Positions 7,685 to 15,882 of a stretch of 64,000 bases of DNA are shown here, one piece after another. Both the position numbers and the translations under genes were made by a program. The stretch spans positions 28,585 through 92,584 of the forward strand of contig WRAO01000007.1 in the NCBI GenBank assembly GCA_009780175.1, written 5' to 3'. Source of the stretch: Oscillospiraceae bacterium (lineage in GTDB: Bacteria; Bacillota; Clostridia; Oscillospirales; Oscillospiraceae). The notes under the pieces were generated by a model. The model saw only the letters and a program-made list of their open reading frames with translations, made no database searches and was not told the origin of the DNA. Numbering within the stretch: position 1 is the stretch's first letter; each line of letters opens with the position of its first letter.

Positions 7685-10600
7685 CTATAGATGCCTGCCC
7701 TGATAGAAAATCTTCTTCCGGCTCCAATACGCAATCACGCCGCCCATACTGCCAAGACCCAATATCAGCACAGCAATCAGGAATGCCGTCTGGCGATCAT
7801 CCCCAGTCGGCGGGGCGATTGGGGGTTCCGACGGTGTGGGACTCGGTGTCGGATGGGGCGTGTGCGTCGGATGTGGTGTGTGCGTGGGATGTGGTGTTGG
7901 AGATGGAGTCGGGGTGGGCGTAGGCGTTGGTGTCGGCGGTAGATCGCTCGGATCGCCGGGGTCTATTGGTCCTGGCGGGGTTGGTGTGGGAGTGGGTGGG
8001 ATTGGGGTATAAGTATTGTAAATTGCGAACACAAATTCTCCGTGATAGTTCGGTATGAAATAGAACCGCGCCGGCAAGCTGGGGCGCACCGTCCAAGTAT
8101 AGCCCGGGATATTGGCGTTGAACTCGTTGATGAAATATGTTCCCTGGAAGGCATAGGGTGACGTGTCACTTGGATCTGGCACAAAATCAGGAGATGGCGG
8201 CGGTAGGAAGACCATGCCATTTTCATCAAGCGCGTCTGTAATTAAAAACGTATGCACCCTGTCGAGCGGGTCTGTGACCACAATCTGGAGGTTTGGCAAA
8301 CGCTGCTCTATTTGGGCGGCGGTTAGCCCTTCTAAGCCCTCGAATAGCTTCCGAATCCGCAAACTATACGGTATTCCCGGCTGCGCGAGCTCATTGTTGA
8401 CAATGAGAAAGTCCGATGTTTGATTGATCGTTGTTCCAAGCGTGCTCTCAAGCGCGGCGATCGTCGCACTCGTAATCGACGGACTCAGCGTGAAGAAGGT
8501 ATCTACTGTGGCGGGGTCTAGCACATAGCCATAGGGCGCGGCTGTCTCGACCAGCAAAAACAGCAATGGATAAGTCGAGTTAATCCATGGGTGGCTGAAT
8601 AGAGCGACGCCTGCCGCATCTGAAGTCACACCTGTAGCAAGTTGTCCGAAATGAAATGTTTGTCCGCCCGCGTTGATCGTTTGTATCGTTGTAAGGTTAG
8701 CGGCAGGAGGCGGGCTATATGGCGGCCCTACCGACAGGCTCGTCACAAACAGATCAAAGGTAGCGCTGGGCAGATGGTTCCCCGCCGCATCTTGCTTAAA
8801 TACCCGGAGATCCAAACGTCCCGCGCTGACGGCGATGCCCGCGTCGCTCAGGACGTAGCTGCCGTCATCTTCGGCCTGATGATCGTCGAAAATGTTGATC
8901 TCGTTACTCGCCGGAAGCCCGGCGTTCAAAAGGAGCGCGTCATAGGCAATCCGCACCGGCGTCTGGTTCGGCACCACAAAGTCGATCTCATTCGCATCGA
9001 CAAGGTTTACGCTCCATTCCAGCCGGTCGTTGAAGCTGAATGGCTGGTTAATCCACACGCCATCCCACATGCCATTGACCTTGGTTTGCGTCCAAATCTG
9101 AATGCTGTCTGTAAAAACGCTTAAATTAGTCAGGATATCCGTAGCCGTGATAAGGGCAGGCTCGTTTCCATTCGGGTCCTCAAAGATGTAGCCGCCGTCC
9201 GCGTTGATGATAATCTCAACATGGATCCGCGGAGACCCCGGCGCTGTCTGTGTCATCGACTTGTCGAGGATTTGCGGGATATAGTTCACCATGGCTCCGG
9301 CTTCAAAGGTACACTCCCCCGGATTCACCGCGATTGAGGCGGTGTTGTTAAGCGGAATGGTAGTTGCCCCATCTCCCCGCTCCGCTTCCGGCAAATAAAG
9401 CTGATAGTAAACCTGGAAATTATGCCGAACAGCGAACCAAGGCGTGGTCGTCGGAGGCGCCCCCGACTGTTGCACTAAGTCCAGAAAATGCACGCTGATC
9501 GTGTTGGTCCCACCAGTGACATCCTCAGTAGCAGACGGGGGCGCGAAGACGGCCCCGGTGGTCATATCTCTGACATAAAACGACCCCAGCACATATTCCA
9601 GCCTACTATCAAATGTATCCGTAAAAATCGGGTCCGGTCGTTGCAGCAAGGGCGCAGTCCTGGACGAATACCCGCCTACGATTGTTACCGTGTACTGAAA
9701 CAGCGCGGGGTTGGCCGTCGCCGTTCCGGTTTTGAAAATCGGCCAAGAGTCGGTTGCGCTTGCGGCGGCAACGACATTTACACCAGTGCCTCCCAATGGC
9801 CCGACGAGGCCATTGATGAAATATGCCGTATTGGTCAACTGGGCGCTGCTGCTATTCCGCAATGCAGCGACAGTTGCACCAGACAAATCGATCCGGTAGC
9901 TGATGGTAATGGTCACCCCATAAGCAGGCGGATATGGCCAACCCGGAGCCGGCGCCCCTTCAGTGGGAGTGCCAAAATACATCTGCCATGTGTAGTTGTC
10001 TCTCTGAACAATGGTGTACGTCAAGGCAGGGAAAAACGCGGTAACCGTATCATCGGTCCAACCGGCTGTGACGTTCCAAATAGCGGGATCAGGACTAGCG
10101 AAGTTTGGCGTATTATCAGCAAAGTTCAACGTATCAGTCAAATAGATCGGCTGATCAAAAAGTCCTGCCGGTACATTGACTGTGATGGTATATATGACAT
10201 AGTATCCATTGAGCGGATCTCCGCATATGCCGGACGTCGTCTTGCTAATAATGCCAGCAGTTGGCGGGGTAAAAGGCACTCTGCCCCCGGTGCCAAAATC
10301 CGTGTTTCCATCGTTGAACGTTACGCTGTTGTCGTAAATAATTCCGGGCATGCCCGGATGGAGCGGCGGCGAATTGATCTCCGTATAGAAAATAATCTCA
10401 ATTTCATAAATATTACCGAATGGGTCCGTGTCTGCAGGGGGCATCGGATCAGCTGCTTCGGGGACTATGAGTTCAAATGCGTTGTTGGAGACATTCGGCG
10501 TGAAATAAGCACTCAGATCGGCAGCTGTCCCTGTGAAGATGGGATTTTCCGCATTATCATAAAACGCTATGCTGATCTGAGTAAGATCCGTCGGGAGAAA

Positions 10601-12403
10601 CAAATCCGCACCCAGCGTGTCGGTTACTGTCCCTCCGTTCAGCGGCGTGTCAGTGGGGCCGATTATGATCGTCCACCGGATCTGATATGGATCGCCGGAA
10701 GAGGGCGGCGACGGAACATAGGTCCCGCTCTTTGTCATGGGAAACGTCTTCCGAACATGGTCCGCCGTCGAGTCTTGCACCGTATTTGTGCCGTCGCCAT
10801 GGACTGATACAGTGTTCAGCACCGCGAAATCATACGCCAACAGGCTGGGGACAAGTCCCGGATTGTTGGCAATAAACACAGGCAGATCCAAGTAATACAG
10901 AACCGTGATCGTATTCCCCGGATTGAGTACCAGACTTCCGAAGTTGTAAGAAAAGAGCGCCGGAGCCGGAAGCCAAGTGACATCCATGGGCGTATAGCGC
11001 GTGTCTCCGTTCAACGCATATCGAAAGCCATAGAACGCGCTGGGGCTGTTATTGAAGTTGTGCGAACCGGCAATGGTCGGCATATCTATCAGTTCGATAT
11101 TGCTCACCGGCGCGCCCAGCGCCGTGATCGTAATCATATAATAAATCCGCTCTGTGGTGGGGTCGTAGCGGGAGGATTTGTGCATTGTCAAAGACGGCGG
11201 CGGCAGAACCGGCGGTGTAATTTGGACAATAATATTGCCGAAATCTAAGTTGCCATCTCCGCCACCTGTCAATTGGGCGTAAATATCGAGGGAGAATACC
11301 ACATTGGCATAATTGTCAATCAGATTGGTCCCCAGCGTTGGGGTGCCGTCCAACAGGACCTCGTCGAACCACACCAAAACTAAGCCGCTCGTATCAATCG
11401 TATACCAGCCGATGATAGAACCATTTCCCGTGGGGCTATAAATCGGCGTCTGCAAAATCGCAGCCGGAACAGTGAGCGCTGGGGGCAACTGGAAAAACAG
11501 CACCCCATCCGGAATAGACGGGTCCGGGTTACTGAGGCTATATTCGAATTGCAGGTTCTCATTCTCCGCAAACGTGACTCCAAACAAATAGGTATTCCCA
11601 ATAAATGTAGGCGTATCGGGCCCGATCGGCACTGGAGTGCCTGTGCTCATGTCATAGATGTTGACGCTCGTGAGGAAGTCTCCTAAGTCTGACGATGTGG
11701 TTCCGGAGAACGGCATAATCTGCTCAAACGCGCCGCCGATCACAAACCCATTGCCAAAGTCCAGCCCGAGGCCTACGTCTTCCGCGAGCTCCGCGACTAA
11801 CTCCAGCGTAAAATTCACCGGTCCGGCAAATGCGAGTAGATCGACTTCATACTCCGTTTGGCCGATCTCATCCGGCTCTGCGGCTTCGTCCTCTTCCGCC
11901 ACCGTGTTGTCATCCGGTGCATCGGCATTGTCTTCCGGCGGGAGAACTAGCTCTTCCTCTGCGGGTGGCGCAGTATCTTCCGGCGCATCTTCGAACCACA
12001 CCGTGATAAGGCCGGCGGCATCCATTGTGTACCAGCCGATGGCAGTCTCGGTGTTGGGGTGATAAATCGGCGATGCCGCCGCAGCTTGAACCCGAAGTTG
12101 GCGCGGCAGTTGATACACCAGCACCCCATCGTCATTCAACGCAAACGGCTCCCCTTCCGCCTCTGCAAACTGGATGGCGAATTGATACGTCTCGTCTACA
12201 TGTAAGGTGTCCTCGTCCAGACCCAAGACGGTGACATCTTGGACAAAGTTGCGCAAATCCCACGGGTTTCGCACCTCTTCAGGCGCTTCCGCCAGTTCGC
12301 TCGTCTCAGCCGCGCCAAAGCCCGGCATGAGCAATACCGCCGATAAAATCATGGCAACTGCAAGTAATAATGACACCGGTTTCTTGATTCGCACAATAAA
12401 CAT
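7685..12403 (-). CDS. Giant sortase-anchored surface protein with repeated beta domains
   Basis: 1572 residues. The ATG at 12403 has an AGAGGTGG ribosome site; an upstream frame to 12436 has none. Signal peptide 1-32. Residues about 50-226 and 240-397 are two copies of one module, each with 'GVL..QLP' and 'IGWYT.D..GL..VWF'; copy 1 carries an acidic Glu/Asp/Pro insert (about 143-183). Residues 400-1190 are repeated Thr/Pro-rich beta domains of the kind found in adhesins (DUF11/collagen-binding style). About 1195-1335 is a SpaA/Cna-B-like domain (LRVFKQDAAGNHLPSATFDL), then another Cna-like unit to 1457, a Pro-Thr-His linker, and a C-terminal sorting signal: APPTG (1530-1534), hydrophobic stretch, RKK. 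Likely substrate of the next gene, the class B sortase. Confidence 0.88.
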   Translation of the reverse strand: MFIVRIKKPVSLLLAVAMILSAVLLMPGFGAAETSELAEAPEEVRNPWDLRNFVQDVTVLGLDEDTLHVDETYQFAIQFAEAEGEPFALNDDGVLVYQLPRQLRVQAAAASPIYHPNTETAIGWYTMDAAGLITVWFEDAPEDTAPPAEEELVLPPEDNADAPDDNTVAEEDEAAEPDEIGQTEYEVDLLAFAGPVNFTLELVAELAEDVGLGLDFGNGFVIGGAFEQIMPFSGTTSSDLGDFLTSVNIYDMSTGTPVPIGPDTPTFIGNTYLFGVTFAENENLQFEYSLSNPDPSIPDGVLFFQLPPALTVPAAILQTPIYSPTGNGSIIGWYTIDTSGLVLVWFDEVLLDGTPTLGTNLIDNYANVVFSLDIYAQLTGGGDGNLDFGNIIVQITPPVLPPPSLTMHKSSRYDPTTERIYYMITITALGAPVSNIELIDMPTIAGSHNFNNSPSAFYGFRYALNGDTRYTPMDVTWLPAPALFSYNFGSLVLNPGNTITVLYYLDLPVFIANNPGLVPSLLAYDFAVLNTVSVHGDGTNTVQDSTADHVRKTFPMTKSGTYVPSPPSSGDPYQIRWTIIIGPTDTPLNGGTVTDTLGADLFLPTDLTQISIAFYDNAENPIFTGTAADLSAYFTPNVSNNAFELIVPEAADPMPPADTDPFGNIYEIEIIFYTEINSPPLHPGMPGIIYDNSVTFNDGNTDFGTGGRVPFTPPTAGIISKTTSGICGDPLNGYYVIYTITVNVPAGLFDQPIYLTDTLNFADNTPNFASPDPAIWNVTAGWTDDTVTAFFPALTYTIVQRDNYTWQMYFGTPTEGAPAPGWPYPPAYGVTITISYRIDLSGATVAALRNSSSAQLTNTAYFINGLVGPLGGTGVNVVAAASATDSWPIFKTGTATANPALFQYTVTIVGGYSSRTAPLLQRPDPIFTDTFDSRLEYVLGSFYVRDMTTGAVFAPPSATEDVTGGTNTISVHFLDLVQQSGAPPTTTPWFAVRHNFQVYYQLYLPEAERGDGATTIPLNNTASIAVNPGECTFEAGAMVNYIPQILDKSMTQTAPGSPRIHVEIIINADGGYIFEDPNGNEPALITATDILTNLSVFTDSIQIWTQTKVNGMWDGVWINQPFSFNDRLEWSVNLVDANEIDFVVPNQTPVRIAYDALLLNAGLPASNEINIFDDHQAEDDGSYVLSDAGIAVSAGRLDLRVFKQDAAGNHLPSATFDLFVTSLSVGPPYSPPPAANLTTIQTINAGGQTFHFGQLATGVTSDAAGVALFSHPWINSTYPLLFLLVETAAPYGYVLDPATVDTFFTLSPSITSATIAALESTLGTTINQTSDFLIVNNELAQPGIPYSLRIRKLFEGLEGLTAAQIEQRLPNLQIVVTDPLDRVHTFLITDALDENGMVFLPPPSPDFVPDPSDTSPYAFQGTYFINEFNANIPGYTWTVRPSLPARFYFIPNYHGEFVFAIYNTYTPIPPTPTPTPPGPIDPGDPSDLPPTPTPTPTPTPSPTPHPTHTPHPTHTPHPTPSPTPSEPPIAPPTGDDRQTAFLIAVLILGLGSMGGVIAYWSRKKIFYQGRHL
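7828..7945 (-). repeat. Low-complexity Pro-Thr linker repeat in the surface protein
   Basis: A run of degenerate GGTGTG/GGTGTC-type hexamers encodes alternating Pro-Thr with His-Pro-Thr variants in the wall-spanning linker. Such in-frame minisatellites can change length between strains. Confidence 0.6.
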
Positions 12404-12516
12404 AAGGCCACCTCTTAAAAACATCTTAATAAGCAATGACTCGAAAACTGGCGCTGGGTATCAATTTTTATCAAAAAAACATGCAGACAGCACTTTTCAT
12501 AGTGCCATTATGTTGT

Positions 12517-12545
12517 ATTATGTTGTAAATTATGTCAAAAGTCAA
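12517..12545 (-). promoter_or_regulatory. Sigma-A type promoter of the sortase substrate gene
   Basis: TTGACT (12540-12545), a 17-base spacer and CATAAT (12517-12522) read leftward, about 115 bases before the start codon at 12403. The rest of the 400-base divergent gap (12404-12804) holds an AT-rich leader and short direct repeats of TTATGTTGTA but no gene that I can support. Confidence 0.65.
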
Positions 12546-12640
12546 TAGATATGACAGAAAGTGGGAAAAGCTTTGCCGAAATCTGCGGCTTCTGTCAGAA
12601 CATAGCTACAATATATGGTGTTTTTGTACGCATTTCATCA

Positions 12641-12700
12641 TTGACTTTACTTTGACACATTAGTATAATGTTGACATAATATATCACACTATAATATATT
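12641..12700 (+). promoter_or_regulatory. Tandem sigma-A type promoters of the SLH adhesin gene
   Basis: TTGACT (12641-12646), 17 bases, TATAAT (12664-12669) is close to consensus. A second candidate, TTGACA (12671-12676), 18 bases, TATATT (12695-12700), follows at once. Both point to the gene at 12805. Confidence 0.65.
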
Positions 12701-12804
12701 GTTTCAGGTTCTGTCGTTTTTGGGAACACACGCGGACACTTATGCGTCAACACGATCGAACCGGAGGCCTTCGGGCCATAACATAGCGTTGGAGGAGTAC
12801 GAGG

Positions 12805-15726
12805 ATGAAAATTACAAAACAAACACGTAGAATCTTAGCGATGACACTAGCATTTGTCATGCTGTTTTCGTTGATACCGATGGCGACGGCGGACGAAAAT
12901 CCGCCAATGGAGCCAGTAGTGGTCCCGGTGCCGCTAGCGGCAGACCCCGTATCCACCTGGGCCGAACTGAACGCGGCTATTCTCGGCGCAGGCGGCGGCA
13001 CAGTGACGATTGAACTGACAACGAGTTTTTCCGCCGGGGTGAACGAAGACGCTATCCGCATCGAAGACGGGAGCAATATTTTCCTCACCAGCGCCGCGGG
13101 AGGCCCGTTCACATTTACACAGACAAACGCTGGCCAGCGGCACTTTATTCTCAGCACAGGCACATTGACGTTAACAAATGTCATTCTGAGCGGCGACCGG
13201 GAAAACCCCGCTATTACGTGGGATCATGGCGGCATTTCGCTTGGGACAGGGCCAACCGGGATAGCCGGTGGTCCCACTGTTCGTCGGCTGTATGTGGAAG
13301 CAGGCGGCGTAATTCAAAACAATCGCTCCAGCCAAGGCGGCGGTGTGTTTTTGAATGGCGGCAACGCGGCCCTCATCTTAGACGACGGCGGAACAATCAG
13401 CGGTAACTTGTCCACTGGGCCTGGCGGCGGCGTGAGCGTCACAGGTAGTTCTACCTTCACCATGGATGGTGGAATCATTGAGGCGAATGTGGCAACTACC
13501 AGTGGCGGCGGTGTCCAGGTCGTTGGCTCTCAGTTTATCCTGGCAGGCGGAACCATCTACAATAATGCAGCAAACAATGGCGCCGGCATGTTCTTGCAGG
13601 GGGCTTCAAGCGTACTAATGTCTGGCGGCAGCGTTGAACGCAACGAGGCGGCAAGCCATGGCGGCGGTGCGATGGTAAATGCGGGCGTCACCTTCACCAT
13701 GACAGGCGGCGACATCTATGACAATGACGCAGGAAGCGATGGCGGAGGCGTGGTTGTGTTGAACGGCAATTTTGTGCTGCAGGACGGCACAATTGAGAAT
13801 AACCGCGCGGCCAATGGCGGCGGTGTCTTTGTATGGGGTACCGGAACCGTTACAATGAACGATGGTACGATCACCCGCAATATTGCGCAAAATAACGGCG
13901 GCGGTGTCCACATAACCGGGGAGGGTTCGCTCTTTACGATGAATGGCGGAGAGATCGTCGAAAATCTAGCCGGCTTCATACTCCAGCTTCCGCCCCTGCC
14001 TCCAATTCCAGTCTTGAATCCCAACCATGGCGGCGGCGGTGTAAATATCCACAGCGGCACCTTTACCCTGAACAATGGCACCATACTAGAGAATCTGTCG
14101 GGAAGTCACGGCGGCGGTGTGCGCCGCGGCGGGGGCCCTGCACAGGCGGATCAAAATGCCTTTTTCAACATGCTCGGCGGTGCTCTCAGTGATAACACAG
14201 CCGCCCTAGATGGCGGCGGCCTATTTGCGGCTGGGGGCGTCTACAATACAGACACCCTGCCGCCGGATGCCTACCCGCGTATTACCATAGGCGCAAACGC
14301 AGTCTTTTCCGGTAATCGGGCACGGGCTGCCTTCCGTCCGCCAAGTGACATCAGTGCAATCGCCTATCGGATTCAGACCACATCTGCGACACTCTTTGGC
14401 AGCCCGTTCAATAATTTCGACATCAATTTTAATATGCCGCCAGAGGTGCATTATCTCACCGTTAGATTTGAAACAAATCTAACTTACGGTAGCTTCAACG
14501 CCCCAGGTCCGACCAATGAACGGGAAGAGAACATCTATATAACCACACCCTCTCCCCCTGGCATTCCCGCTGGCTCGCCCCTCCACCCACAAGGTAGACC
14601 GGAGGTAACAGCAGTATCGGGCCAGACGTTCACAGGCTGGTTGGTGGACGGAACACTCAGCCCATTGCTGTCAAATGCCCAAGTCGACGCATTTGACATC
14701 ACGGACGATACCACATTTATCGCACAATATGCCGGATACGTGAATCACATTGTGCGGTTCTACCGGAACTACGGGGCAAATCCCTTCTATATGCAAAAAA
14801 CCGCTCAGGATGGCCAGCCTGTTCCTGTTCCGGCTCCTCCGATGCGCTCCGGCTTTAATTTCCAAGGCTGGTATACAACCCCGGCAACTACGACCCCCTA
14901 TAACTTCGCTACGCCCGTCACAGGGAACTTGAATCTATACGCGAGATGGACATTCGCAGGCGGCGGTAACGGAGGAGGCGGAAATGGCGGTGGTGGCGGT
15001 GGAACAACTGATCTCCCCTCTCGCCAAGCGTATCTAATCGGAACAGAGGAAGGCCTCATCCGTCCGCACGCGAACATTACACGGGCCGAAGTGGCAACCA
15101 TCTTCTTCCGCTTGATTACTGACGCAGACCGCGCCGCAAACTGGAGCCAAACCAACTCCTTCCCGGATGTGGAACTCAATCACTGGTTTAACAATGCTGT
15201 ATCCACCACCACGCGGATGGGCATCTTCCAAGGCAGACCAGACGGCACATTCGGTCCGAACGACCCCATCACTCGCGCTGAATTGGCGACGGCGGTAACA
15301 CGCTTTATGGATGTGGCGGGCCTCGCAAACACAGGTAACAACCTGTTCAGCGACATCCAAGGCCACTGGGCGAACGTGTATATCAACGCAGCGGCGATGA
15401 ACAGCTGGGTACAGGGTCCGGATGGTCTGGGCGGCGCGTTTTATCCTGATCGTCCGATCACACGCGCGGAAACCGCGGCGATTATCAACCGTATTTTCCA
15501 ACGTTTGCCTGAAACCACAGCGGATCTGCTGCCGAATATGGTCACCTGGCCAGACAACGCAAACACGAACGCATGGTTCTATCTGTATCTCCAATCCGCG
15601 TCGAACTCGTACACCTTCCGCATGAAGGCGGACGGCATTCATGAGAGTTGGGTCACGCTTGTCCCAGTCCGCGACTGGGCGGTTCTGGAACGACCGAACT
15701 CTAGACCGGAGCATATTCTCCGTTAA
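12805..15726 (+). CDS. SLH-anchored beta-helix surface protein
   Basis: 973 residues, GGAGGAG ribosome site. Signal peptide 1-30. Residues about 40-500 form a right-handed parallel beta-helix: some twelve turns of 20-24 residues with the pattern 'GGGV.V.G...TM..G.I..N.A', as in polymorphic outer-membrane-type and pectate-lyase-like adhesins. About 545-715 holds two InlB/Listeria-Bacteroides type B-repeats ending in 'FNFQGWYTTP...LNLYARW'. A Gly-rich linker (717-735) leads to three SLH motifs (738-930; 'TRAEVATIFFRL', 'FSDIQGHWA', 'TRAETAAIINRI') that bind secondary wall polymer. A short tail ends the protein. Function: cell-surface display or adhesion, non-covalently anchored. Confidence 0.88.
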   Translation: MKITKQTRRILAMTLAFVMLFSLIPMATADENPPMEPVVVPVPLAADPVSTWAELNAAILGAGGGTVTIELTTSFSAGVNEDAIRIEDGSNIFLTSAAGGPFTFTQTNAGQRHFILSTGTLTLTNVILSGDRENPAITWDHGGISLGTGPTGIAGGPTVRRLYVEAGGVIQNNRSSQGGGVFLNGGNAALILDDGGTISGNLSTGPGGGVSVTGSSTFTMDGGIIEANVATTSGGGVQVVGSQFILAGGTIYNNAANNGAGMFLQGASSVLMSGGSVERNEAASHGGGAMVNAGVTFTMTGGDIYDNDAGSDGGGVVVLNGNFVLQDGTIENNRAANGGGVFVWGTGTVTMNDGTITRNIAQNNGGGVHITGEGSLFTMNGGEIVENLAGFILQLPPLPPIPVLNPNHGGGGVNIHSGTFTLNNGTILENLSGSHGGGVRRGGGPAQADQNAFFNMLGGALSDNTAALDGGGLFAAGGVYNTDTLPPDAYPRITIGANAVFSGNRARAAFRPPSDISAIAYRIQTTSATLFGSPFNNFDINFNMPPEVHYLTVRFETNLTYGSFNAPGPTNEREENIYITTPSPPGIPAGSPLHPQGRPEVTAVSGQTFTGWLVDGTLSPLLSNAQVDAFDITDDTTFIAQYAGYVNHIVRFYRNYGANPFYMQKTAQDGQPVPVPAPPMRSGFNFQGWYTTPATTTPYNFATPVTGNLNLYARWTFAGGGNGGGGNGGGGGGTTDLPSRQAYLIGTEEGLIRPHANITRAEVATIFFRLITDADRAANWSQTNSFPDVELNHWFNNAVSTTTRMGIFQGRPDGTFGPNDPITRAELATAVTRFMDVAGLANTGNNLFSDIQGHWANVYINAAAMNSWVQGPDGLGGAFYPDRPITRAETAAIINRIFQRLPETTADLLPNMVTWPDNANTNAWFYLYLQSASNSYTFRMKADGIHESWVTLVPVRDWAVLERPNSRPEHILR

Positions 15727-15744
15727 GGGAACAACAAACAAGAC

Positions 15745-15786
15745 AAAACTGGGAGGTATCCGCGTTGGATACCTCCCAGTTTTTAT
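15745..15786 (+). terminator. Intrinsic terminator of the SLH adhesin gene
   Basis: A 14-bp GC-rich stem (AACTGGGAGGTATCC with its complement) with a five-base loop and TTTTTAT tail, 18 bases after the stop codon. Confidence 0.92.
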
Positions 15787-15821
15787 AGTCTTGCACGCGG
15801 TTATGTATGCTCAGTCTTCTT

Positions 15822-15847
15822 ACAGGCTCCTTTTCACCGGAGCCTGT
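15822..15847 (-). terminator. Hairpin after the second SLH gene
   Basis: ACAGGCTCC pairs with GGAGCCTGT 36 bases downstream of the stop at 15883. There is no good T tract, so termination is likely but not certain. Confidence 0.45.
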
Positions 15848-15882
15848 TCACGCAGCAAATATCCCCACGGCAGCTGTCTTCC

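Noticed and set aside
9488..10807. A 439-residue open frame opposite the sortase substrate gene
   Set aside because: It is Arg-rich, has no ribosome site and lies fully opposite a gene with signal peptide, repeats and sorting signal.
13300..14250. Regular GGCGGCGGTGT repeats that could suggest a CRISPR-like or satellite array
   Set aside because: Unit length varies, the frame stays open, and the translation is a clear beta-helix repeat.
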